A stretch of 8,219 bases of DNA from Planctomycetaceae bacterium (GTDB taxonomy: Bacteria > Planctomycetota > Planctomycetia > Pirellulales > Thermoguttaceae). Below the pieces are notes generated by a model. That model had not been told where the DNA came from and searched no databases. It saw only the letters and a list, made by a program, of their open reading frames with translations. Position numbers and translations under genes: made by a program. This document shows, piece by piece, positions 1 through 6,333 of this stretch. Position 1 is the first letter of the stretch. Each line of letters opens with the position of its first letter. Location: the NCBI GenBank assembly GCA_031287585.1, contig JAITST010000122.1:1-8219 (forward strand). Direction: 5' to 3'.

Positions 1-254
1 TCCATTGTGAGACGACCAACTTTTTGTAACAAATCTGCGATGTCAACATCGTTTGAGGCAGGCGGCTTCTTGCTGCGACCATCGGCAAACAACTCGGACA
101 TTCGTTCGAGCAACTGCGACTTCCACTTCGCAACATTGACCGAATGAACTTTGTACTTCGCGGCAATCTCGCTGACCGTCAACTCCTGACGAACGGCAGC
201 CAACGCAACTTTCGACTTAAACTCCGGCGTGTAAGTGGTACGTTTTTTACTCAT
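1..254 (-). CDS. IS3-family transposase OrfA, N-terminal 84 residues (runs off the left edge)
   Basis: This is the DNA-binding subunit (OrfA) of an IS3-type transposase. In these elements a -1 frameshift normally joins it to the OrfB DDE catalytic domain. The protein starts MSKKRTTYTPEFKSKVALAA, the usual basic, Y-T-x-E-F-K opening of the family. A helix-turn-helix follows at about residues 25-46 (LTVSEIAAKYKVHSVNVAKW), where it would bind the element's terminal repeats. Residues 70-84 begin what looks like the leucine-zipper segment used for multimerisation. The ATG at 254 is preceded by GGAG (261-264 on the plus coordinates) at a 6-base spacing, which supports this start. The coding sequence continues past position 1, so the frameshift site and catalytic domain cannot be seen, and it is unknown whether the element is intact. 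No stop or frameshift is present in the visible part. Confidence 0.85.
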   Translation of the reverse strand, partial: MSKKRTTYTPEFKSKVALAAVRQELTVSEIAAKYKVHSVNVAKWKSQLLERMSELFADGRSKKPPASNDVDIADLLQKVGRLTM

Positions 255-336
255 TAGGGACTCCAAAAACGGGGTTAAAAAAACTATATTTTATATCTTA
301 TTCCCCCCCCATTCCGCGCCCAGTTTTTGCAGTCCA
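1..336 (-). mobile_element. 5' end of an IS3-family insertion sequence (partial)
   Basis: The minus strand holds the start of an OrfA-type transposase preceded by a leader of about 80 bases. Read on the minus strand, a plausible terminal inverted repeat begins TGGACTGCAAAAACTGGGC at position 336, so the element would end in ...CA at 335-336 on the plus strand, as IS3-family ends usually do. The OrfA identification is firm. The exact boundary is inferred, because the other inverted repeat and the target duplication lie outside the window. The leader contains eight consecutive G residues on the minus strand (303-310). Confidence 0.6.
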
Positions 337-603
337 CCGCTCACCAAAAGGTATGTCATTTAATTCAATCACCTGAATTTACGTATTTTTCGTATTGTGA
401 TTTTTTGGAAAGTACAATTAAATACTTGTGATAATACTTTTGCCTTACGGGGCAGGATGTAGAAACGTTGTAATAATGTCTCTACAATTTCAACCGTGTT
501 TGGTATATACTTAACATGATTGAAATTTGCTCGCATACCAGTAAGCGGTAACGAAGCAGTTTTAATAACCATTCAATTTCACCCCATTAACAATTACACA
601 ATT
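337..603. other. Non-coding stretch between the IS end and the Gfo/Idh/MocA gene
   Basis: This A+T-rich region holds no gene I can support. A weak extended -10-like sequence, TGGTATATA at 501-509, lies about 95 bases upstream of the ATG at 604, but no good -35 sits at the right distance. It could hold the promoter of the downstream gene, with low confidence. No terminator hairpin or RNA gene was recognised. An open frame of 67 codons on the minus strand (369-572) has no recognisable protein features. Confidence 0.5.
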
Positions 604-1893
604 ATGTCAACACAACACACTAATTCACGCCGTAATTTTCTGAAGCAATCTGCCGCGCTCGCGATGACCGGCGTTGCGGTTCCGACACTTGTTCCGCGTT
701 CCGCACTCGCGCAGGGAAAAACTGTCGGTGCTAATGACCGTATCATTGTCGGCTTCGTTGGTACCGGCGGTCGTGCGAAACAACTTATGTCTCACATACC
801 GCAGGAGCGCGCAAAGATTGTAGCGGTATCAGACCTCTGGCGCGGTAAATTGGAAAACGCCGTAAGAGAGAAAAAAGAACAAGGGCAGATTCCGAACGTT
901 GACGAATGGAAACTTTACAACAGCGACCTCGAACTTTTTGAAAATGAAAAACTCGACTGTGCTTTTGTTATCACGCAAGACTTCTGCCGAACATTATGCG
1001 CGATGCACGCAATACTGGCGGGTCTTGATGTCTATGCTGAAAAGGCACTCACGACGTACATAGCCGAAGGTCGCGCGTTGGTGAACTGTGTTCGGAAGCA
1101 CAAAAAGATTTTGCAAGTCGGAAGTCAACAGCGTTCGATGCGTCTGAACGATTACGGTTGCGGGCTTGTACGTGACGGCAAACTCGGCAAAATCAAAGTT
1201 GTGCAAGCCCATAATTATCCAAGCGGGCGATACATTCCAAAAGATTTGGGCGAAGAAAATATCCCCGACGGTTTGAACTGGGACAAGTGGCAAGGTCCAA
1301 CTGAATCACGAAAATTTAACGGACAACTACTAGGTTGGATGCAGTGGAAAGAGTACGCAAACGGCGAAATGACAAACTGGGGAGCGCACGGTATTGATCA
1401 GGTACAGTGGGCGGCTGGTGCTAGTCAGACAGGTCCCGTCGAACTTTATCCGTTAGAAAGCGGTAACGGTAAAGTTGGTTTTAAGTATGCCAACGGAATA
1501 GTTGTTAATCTTGACCTTGATAACGGACCGATGGGCGGTGCGGTTTTTCGCTGTGAAAAAGGCAACTTGGAAGTCAACCGTAACAATCTCAAAGCGAATC
1601 CCGAAGAGTTAATCAAAGACGCACCCGAAGCCGACCCGCCGGAGGGACCAACGTGGATAGCAAAACCGCACATCGAAAACTTCTTCGATTGTATGGTATC
1701 ACGTAAACTGCCGAACGCCGACGTTGAAATCGGACATCGGAGCGTTACCGCTTGTCATCTAATCGGCATAACTCGCGACTTGAACCGCCGTCTGAAATGG
1801 GACCCCGACAAAGAACAATTCATAGGTGACGACGAAGCAAACAAACTCGTTGACCGTCCGCGCCGCAAAGAATTCGAGTTTCCAGAAGTGTAG
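604..1893 (+). CDS. Tat-exported Gfo/Idh/MocA-family oxidoreductase
   Basis: This 429-residue protein is a probable NAD(P)-dependent sugar or polyol dehydrogenase, or a related glycoside-processing enzyme. The N-terminus carries a near-perfect twin-arginine signal, S8-R9-R10-N-F-L-K14, then a hydrophobic stretch and an A-L-A cleavage site after residue 36, so it should be exported folded with its cofactor. The Rossmann fold begins at I47 with the glycine motif G53-T-G-G56. E146-K147-A148-L matches the family's EKPL motif, with Ala in place of Pro. LQVGSQQR spans 170-177 and NWGAHGID ends at D265, in the C-terminal domain. In-frame codons extend back to an ATG at 520, but I chose 604 because it puts the Tat signal at the N-terminus. 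Neither start has a Shine-Dalgarno sequence. Planctomycetes carry many such secreted paralogues; the substrate is unknown and the neighbours give no pathway clue. Confidence 0.9.
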   Translation: MSTQHTNSRRNFLKQSAALAMTGVAVPTLVPRSALAQGKTVGANDRIIVGFVGTGGRAKQLMSHIPQERAKIVAVSDLWRGKLENAVREKKEQGQIPNVDEWKLYNSDLELFENEKLDCAFVITQDFCRTLCAMHAILAGLDVYAEKALTTYIAEGRALVNCVRKHKKILQVGSQQRSMRLNDYGCGLVRDGKLGKIKVVQAHNYPSGRYIPKDLGEENIPDGLNWDKWQGPTESRKFNGQLLGWMQWKEYANGEMTNWGAHGIDQVQWAAGASQTGPVELYPLESGNGKVGFKYANGIVVNLDLDNGPMGGAVFRCEKGNLEVNRNNLKANPEELIKDAPEADPPEGPTWIAKPHIENFFDCMVSRKLPNADVEIGHRSVTACHLIGITRDLNRRLKWDPDKEQFIGDDEANKLVDRPRRKEFEFPEV

Positions 1894-1960
1894 CATAGAC
1901 ACGCAATAATTTTTGTGAAAAAATAATATGATAAGAATACTTAATCTTTCGGAGTAAAAA

Positions 1961-2554
1961 ATGCAAATCACACTCGGTACGAACAATCGTAAAAAGGGCA
2001 CCGAACTCTACGCCCTGCTGAAGCCGCACGGTTTTGAAATCCGTACACTGGCAGACTTACCAGACCGTTACGAGGTGGTGGAAGACGGCAACTCGTTCGC
2101 GGAAAACGCAACGAAGAAGGCGGTAGAGTTGTCAACAAAACTAAACTGCTGGGTAATAGGCGAAGACAGCGGCATATCGGTTGACGCGTTAAATGGCGAA
2201 CCCGGTATCTATTCCGCAAGATTCGCAAACGGACAGGGTGACGAAGCAAACAACGACTTGTTACTAAAACGTCTGGCAAATATACCAACAGAAAAGAGAA
2301 CCGCCCGCTACACCTGCCACGCAACACTATGCGACCCAACAGGCAAAGTAAGAGCGGAAAGTGAAGGAATCTGCCGCGGGATAATAAGGCAAGAAAGAAC
2401 GGGCAAAGGCGGCTTCGGCTACGACCCGTTATTCGAGGTAGTAGAATACCACAAAACATTCGGTGAACTATCGCCGGCAATAAAACAAGCGATAAGTCAC
2501 CGTTCACGTGCGTTAAGAATGTTGATAGAACAAATGCTGTCAATAAATTGGTAA
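1961..2554 (+). CDS. rdgB: RdgB/HAM1-family XTP/dITP diphosphatase
   Basis: This housekeeping enzyme hydrolyses non-canonical purine nucleoside triphosphates (XTP, dITP, ITP) to the monophosphate and pyrophosphate, keeping deaminated bases out of DNA and RNA. At 197 residues it has the usual family length. Recognisable blocks are T7-N-N-R-K-K near the N-terminus (the substrate-binding T/S-x-N-x-x-K motif), E41-D-G-x-S-F-A-E-N-A, E68-D69-S-G with D69 as the probable general base, G79-E-P-G-I-Y-S-A-R, G148-K-G-G-F-G-Y-D-P, and I178-S-H-R-S-R-A-L (purine recognition). All expected catalytic and binding residues are present, so the enzyme should be active in the cytoplasm as a dimer that needs Mg2+. 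The ATG has GGAG at 1951-1954, six bases upstream. It lies 67 bases after the oxidoreductase gene and 51 bases before the SDR gene, with no functional link to either. Confidence 0.96.
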   Translation: MQITLGTNNRKKGTELYALLKPHGFEIRTLADLPDRYEVVEDGNSFAENATKKAVELSTKLNCWVIGEDSGISVDALNGEPGIYSARFANGQGDEANNDLLLKRLANIPTEKRTARYTCHATLCDPTGKVRAESEGICRGIIRQERTGKGGFGYDPLFEVVEYHKTFGELSPAIKQAISHRSRALRMLIEQMLSINW

Positions 2555-2605
2555 ACGTTTTTTCTCCTTTCGCGTTTTTGCGTAAAACATATTCGTCTAT
2601 ACATC

Positions 2606-3349
2606 ATGCCAAATCCACGTAACATATTAATCACTGGTGCCACCGGCGGCATAGGGCGGGAAACCGCTCAACGTTTCGCCGCGTCAGAAAATACACTGCT
2701 CTTACACACTCACAACAACATCGCCCAACTGGAACAATTCGCAACAGAACTAAAAGCCGCTAACGAAATCATCTGCCTGCAAAGCGACCTATCCAAACCG
2801 GAAGAACGAAAAAAATTCTTAACCGAACTGACAAACACAAAAAAACAAATAGACGTGTTCATACAAGCAGCGGGCATCGACCTAATGCGGGAGTCAGCCC
2901 GTAGTCTAACATTCGACGAACGTTTGGAAGTAATCTGGCAACTGGATGTAGTTGCAACAATAACCTTATCACGGTACATAGGCGAACAAATGAAACAACG
3001 CGGCAAAGGTAACATAGTCTTGTTCGGTTGGAACGAAATAGATTATGGAATGAAAGGTTCAACAGCGCAACTGTACGCAACAGCCAAAGGAGCAACGCTT
3101 GGTTTTATGCGGTCGCTGGCACACGAACTGGCACCGGAGGTAAGAGTAAACGCAATCTCGCCCGGCTGGATAAAAACAAGATGGGGCAAAAAAGCGTCAA
3201 CAATAATGCAGGAAACAGGGAACAATGCCGCACTACTCAACCGCTGGGGCGAACCAAAAGAAATCGCAGACGCAATAATGTACCTAACATCAGAATCGTC
3301 AACATTCGTAACAAAGCAAAACATAATCATAGACGGCGGAAGAAGATAA
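2606..3349 (+). CDS. Short-chain dehydrogenase/reductase (FabG-like fold) with atypical active site
   Basis: This 247-residue protein has the classical SDR layout. The nucleotide-binding motif T10-G-A-T-G-G-I-G17 is followed by D61 in S-D-L (adenine contact), A88-A-G90 in place of N-N-A-G, the Y157-A-T-A-K161 catalytic pair, and S/P-G-W after beta-6 (ISPGWIKTRWG, about 184-194). The C-terminus ends in I-D-G-G-R-R, as in FabG-like reductases. The usual catalytic Ser after beta-5 is missing: the segment reads I137-V-L-F-G-W-N-E. The helix-4 Asn of the tetrad is Asp (D114). I recall the same FGW-type segment in planctomycete SDR proteins, which suggests a subfamily rather than a damaged copy. 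The substrate is unknown, and '3-oxoacyl-ACP reductase' would be an over-call. No Shine-Dalgarno sequence precedes the ATG. The gene is unusually rich in A and C on the coding strand. Confidence 0.88.
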   Translation: MPNPRNILITGATGGIGRETAQRFAASENTLLLHTHNNIAQLEQFATELKAANEIICLQSDLSKPEERKKFLTELTNTKKQIDVFIQAAGIDLMRESARSLTFDERLEVIWQLDVVATITLSRYIGEQMKQRGKGNIVLFGWNEIDYGMKGSTAQLYATAKGATLGFMRSLAHELAPEVRVNAISPGWIKTRWGKKASTIMQETGNNAALLNRWGEPKEIADAIMYLTSESSTFVTKQNIIIDGGRR

Positions 3350-3419
3350 GCGATACTTTGTCAGTTTGTAAACATCATAATTTTTCCCGTCGCAACCTGT
3401 TTTCATTTTTTATACACCT

Positions 3420-6278
3420 ATGCCAACCGCCAAAGAAACACTCCAACAACTGGTTATCCAATTCCGTGACAACCTCGCCCAGTACAAGAACGTCAACTAC
3501 GACGAAGCCAACACGCGGGTTGACTTTATCGACAAGTTTTTTGAACTGCTCGGCTGGGATGTTCGCAATACGCAAGGTTTTTCCGAACAGTATCGGGACG
3601 TGGTGCGCGAAGACCGGGTGCAAATCGACAACCGACCAAAAGCACCCGATTATTCGTTCCGAATCGGCGGGTATCGTAAATTCTTTGTCGAAGCCAAAAA
3701 GCCGTCGGTCAACATTCACGATGAAATCGCGCCAGCGTTTCAAGTCCGGCGTTACGGTTACACCGCCAAACTTGCTCTCTCCATCCTGACCGATTTTGAA
3801 GAGTTCGCTGTTTATGATACACGAATCAAGCCGCACAAAACCGATAAAGCGTCCATCGCAAGAATCTTCTACTGCAAGTTCGACGAATACCTTGAAAAAT
3901 GCCGGTATGAAGGTTTTGAAACGAACTTCGATTACATCGCAAACATCTTTTCCAAAGACGCGATATTGAAAGGGAGTTTTGACCGTTACATCGAAGCGAA
4001 CCGCAACAAGAAAGGAACAAGCGAAGTCGATAAAGAAATTTTGGCGTTGGTCGAAGATTGGCGGCTCATTTTAGCACGAGGTTTAGCGAAACAAAACCCT
4101 ACGCTCGAGACGTTCCAGTTGAATGTTGCGGTACAGCGGATTATCGACCGGATTTTGTTCTTGCGGATCGCCGAAGACCGCCGTATTGAACGTTACGAAA
4201 ATCTTTTCCGCGCGACAAAAACAATAACCGGCGGCGACCGCACCAACGTTTATCGTGAACTTCAAAAACTGTTTGAGGCGGCTAACGACAAGTACAATGC
4301 CGGTTTGTTCCGCAGCGAAGAATGGTTGAACAACGTCATCGTGCCGGACAAGATTTTGACGGACATTGTTCGCGGCTTGTACTATCCCGAAAGTCCGTAT
4401 GCGTTTTCGGTGTTGCCGATAGAGATTCTCGGCAGTATTTATGAACGATTTTTAGGCAAGACGATTCATCTTACAGCGTCGCACAGTGCAACGGTCGAAG
4501 AGAAACCCGAAGTCCGCAAAGCGGGCGGGGTTTATTACACGCCGCAGTATATTGTCGATTACATTATTCGTAATACGATTGGAAAAATAATTGATAGTGG
4601 AAAGCGGATACCAACTATTTTAGACCCGGCTTGTGGTTCGGGTTCGTTTCTGGTTGGCGCATATACTTTTTTGCTTGACGAACATTTAGCACACTACACA
4701 GACGAAAAGAATCTCAAAAGGGCGTTAAAAACCGGCATCATTTACGAAGCGGGCAAGGATACGTATCGGCTGTCGGTCGATGAAAAGCAGCGGATATTAT
4801 TGAACAGTATTTACGGTGTCGATATTGACCCGATAGCGGTGGAGGTTACGAAATTATCGTTGTATCTGAAACTGTTGGAAAACGAAACGGAAGAAAGTCA
4901 TCCGTCGTTATTTAGTCATAAATTTTTACCGGACTTGGACGCGAATATCCGTTGCGGCAACTCACTGATTGAAAGTGATTTTTACGAAGACAAGCAGTTG
5001 GCGCTATTCGACGACAATGCTCTGCGAAAAGTCAACGCCTTCGATTGGCACAAAGAATTTCCGCAAATTATGAAATCCGGCGGCTTCGACTGCGTCATCG
5101 GCAACCCGCCGTATGTGCTTGTTCAAGGGAATTTTCGTAACGACGATTTTCTTGATTATTACCATGCCCATTATGGAATCGCATCATATAAAGTCGATTT
5201 ATATCACTTGTTTCTTGCGCACGGAATTGATTTAATCAAACCGGGCGGTATGGTGGGAATGATTACGCCGAGCAATTATTTTTCCAATAACGGAATTATC
5301 AGCCTTCGCCGTAAAATCCTTAATGAAACGTTTATTGTTGAACTTAACAACATTCACGGTAAAGTTTTTTCAGGATCAGTTGATACGGCGTTGACGATTC
5401 TTTCAAAAGAAAAAAGTAGAAAAAAAACAAAATTCATTGATTCAAATTGGGTATCGAAAGAACAAAGTCTTGTTCAAATTAACGAACGAACATTCCATCA
5501 AAGCAAACTTCAATCGACAGAGGAATTGCTTTTTACATTTCAATCGGATGCGTTGGAAATCCGATGTAAAACATTTCTTCTCGGGGATCAGTATAATGTT
5601 AATTTCGGTATGCAACTTCGAGATCGACAATATTATCCGCAAGATGTCATTTCGGTCGAACAGAAGAAATTGAAAACGAAATTTCACAAACCTTGTTATA
5701 CCGGAAAAGACGTACAAAAATGGCATCTTGATTACAACGGTTTGCTTGCTTACTTTAACCGTGAAGCCCAAAGCGGCGGCTGTTGGGATGAAGAAGTACA
5801 TTTTGCCAATCCAAAAATTATTATTCGTCAAATCGGTGCTGTCCCGATTTGTGCGCTGGATAAAAACGGTTATTGTTGCCTCAATACCGTTTTTATGGTC
5901 GTTCCCAAAATATCGGAAACATCATCAGAGGAATTACAATATTTATTGGCAATACTCAATTCAAAATTTATCGGATACTACTGGAAAACGCATTTTTCCG
6001 ATTTACGCCGCACATTTCCCAAGATTAAGGGAACGTACCTTAAACAACTTCCGATTGCCATTCCATCTGACAAACGGCAGAAACAAATTCACGACCGGCT
6101 TGTCGATTTAGCCAATCAAATGCTCTCCGCCCAGCAGTTATTGCGTAGTTCGGTATCGGATTCCGAACGGCATATTCGGGAACAACGAGTGTTGATTCTT
6201 GATCGGGAAATTGATAGAATTGTGTTTGAATTGTACGGGTTGAGGGACGAGGAAATTCGGGTTGTGGAAGGGGAATAA
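3420..6278 (+). CDS. Type IIG restriction-modification enzyme (nuclease, N6-adenine methylase and specificity domain in one chain)
   Basis: This 952-residue bifunctional enzyme should methylate adenine in its target site and cleave unmodified DNA near it. Residues 1 to about 170 form an HsdR-N-like nuclease domain with the PD-(D/E)xK signature P76-D77 ... E91-A-K93. A helical connector follows. The gamma-class methylase domain begins with A368-G-G-V-Y-Y-T-P375 (motif X). SAM-binding motif I is D402-P-A-C-G-S-G-S-F410, a G-V-D-I-D-P acidic motif II follows, and catalytic motif IV is N562-P-P-Y565. The C-terminal third resembles the TaqI-like specificity domain (PKIIIRQIG from about 798, LNSKFIGYYWK, then LPIAIP at 877-882) and ends in a predicted helical or coiled-coil segment. 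Length and domain order fit Type IIG enzymes, so no separate methylase is needed. The target sequence cannot be read from the protein. No Shine-Dalgarno sequence precedes the ATG. The target-recognition region is much more A+T rich than the nuclease part. Confidence 0.92.
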   Translation: MPTAKETLQQLVIQFRDNLAQYKNVNYDEANTRVDFIDKFFELLGWDVRNTQGFSEQYRDVVREDRVQIDNRPKAPDYSFRIGGYRKFFVEAKKPSVNIHDEIAPAFQVRRYGYTAKLALSILTDFEEFAVYDTRIKPHKTDKASIARIFYCKFDEYLEKCRYEGFETNFDYIANIFSKDAILKGSFDRYIEANRNKKGTSEVDKEILALVEDWRLILARGLAKQNPTLETFQLNVAVQRIIDRILFLRIAEDRRIERYENLFRATKTITGGDRTNVYRELQKLFEAANDKYNAGLFRSEEWLNNVIVPDKILTDIVRGLYYPESPYAFSVLPIEILGSIYERFLGKTIHLTASHSATVEEKPEVRKAGGVYYTPQYIVDYIIRNTIGKIIDSGKRIPTILDPACGSGSFLVGAYTFLLDEHLAHYTDEKNLKRALKTGIIYEAGKDTYRLSVDEKQRILLNSIYGVDIDPIAVEVTKLSLYLKLLENETEESHPSLFSHKFLPDLDANIRCGNSLIESDFYEDKQLALFDDNALRKVNAFDWHKEFPQIMKSGGFDCVIGNPPYVLVQGNFRNDDFLDYYHAHYGIASYKVDLYHLFLAHGIDLIKPGGMVGMITPSNYFSNNGIISLRRKILNETFIVELNNIHGKVFSGSVDTALTILSKEKSRKKTKFIDSNWVSKEQSLVQINERTFHQSKLQSTEELLFTFQSDALEIRCKTFLLGDQYNVNFGMQLRDRQYYPQDVISVEQKKLKTKFHKPCYTGKDVQKWHLDYNGLLAYFNREAQSGGCWDEEVHFANPKIIIRQIGAVPICALDKNGYCCLNTVFMVVPKISETSSEELQYLLAILNSKFIGYYWKTHFSDLRRTFPKIKGTYLKQLPIAIPSDKRQKQIHDRLVDLANQMLSAQQLLRSSVSDSERHIREQRVLILDREIDRIVFELYGLRDEEIRVVEGE

Positions 6279-6304
6279 ATCTAAAAATTCATCTTGCTTG
6301 ATAC

Positions 6305-6317
6305 ACATTTTAAATGT
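6305..6317. promoter_or_regulatory. Perfect 6+1+6 dyad upstream of tcmP, possible operator
   Basis: ACATTT and AAATGT flank a single T in the 55-base gap between the restriction gene and tcmP, ending 5 bases before the tcmP ribosome binding site. The symmetry is seen directly; a role as a repressor site is inference. The arms are A+T rich and the loop of one base is too short for a stable RNA hairpin, so a protein-binding site is more likely than a terminator. Such short dyads also arise by chance in A+T-rich DNA. Confidence 0.25.
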
Positions 6318-6322
6318 ACAAT

Positions 6323-6326
6323 GGAG
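6323..6326 (+). promoter_or_regulatory. Shine-Dalgarno sequence deciding the tcmP start
   Basis: GGAG lies seven bases before the ATG at 6334. An in-frame ATG at 6262, inside the end of the restriction gene, has no such site, and the 24 residues it would add look unlike the protein's start. Confidence 0.8.
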
Positions 6327-6333
6327 ATATACG

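Noticed and set aside
369..572. Open frame of 67 codons on the minus strand in the gap after the IS end
   Set aside because: No Shine-Dalgarno sequence, no recognisable motif, and a composition typical of random A+T-rich DNA.
520..603. In-frame N-terminal extension of the oxidoreductase from an ATG at 520
   Set aside because: It would bury the twin-arginine signal about 36 residues into the protein, and it has no ribosome binding site; the extension also looks unlike coding sequence of the family.
1968..2543. Long open frame (191 codons) on the minus strand opposite rdgB
   Set aside because: It exactly shadows a well-conserved gene; the encoded Leu/Arg-rich product is the usual reflection of the A+C-skewed sense strand.
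2555..2605. Possible terminator between rdgB and the SDR gene (CGC-TTTTT-GCG-like pairing)
   Set aside because: The stem is only three or four bases and no U-tract follows in the right place.
3350..3419. Possible promoter before the restriction gene (TTGTCA at 3358-3363)
   Set aside because: The nearest -10-like sequence, CATAAT at 3376-3381, is only 12 bases away, too close for a sigma-70-type promoter.
3028..3789. Open frame of 253 codons on the plus strand spanning the SDR and restriction genes
   Set aside because: It runs out of frame across two confident genes and yields an Asn/Arg/Thr-rich product without domains.
3420..6278. Reading the restriction gene as BREX PglX or a Type I HsdM
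   Set aside because: It carries its own PD-(D/E)xK domain and C-terminal specificity domain in 952 residues, and no BREX or hsdR/hsdS genes are adjacent in the window.
6294..6322. Promoter-like pair TTGCTT and TACAAT with 17-base spacing before tcmP
   Set aside because: Transcription would begin downstream of the tcmP ribosome binding site, so it cannot serve that start.
6262..6333. In-frame extension of tcmP overlapping the end of the restriction gene
   Set aside because: The ATG at 6334 has a well-placed GGAG, and the extra 24 residues do not resemble the family's N-terminus.
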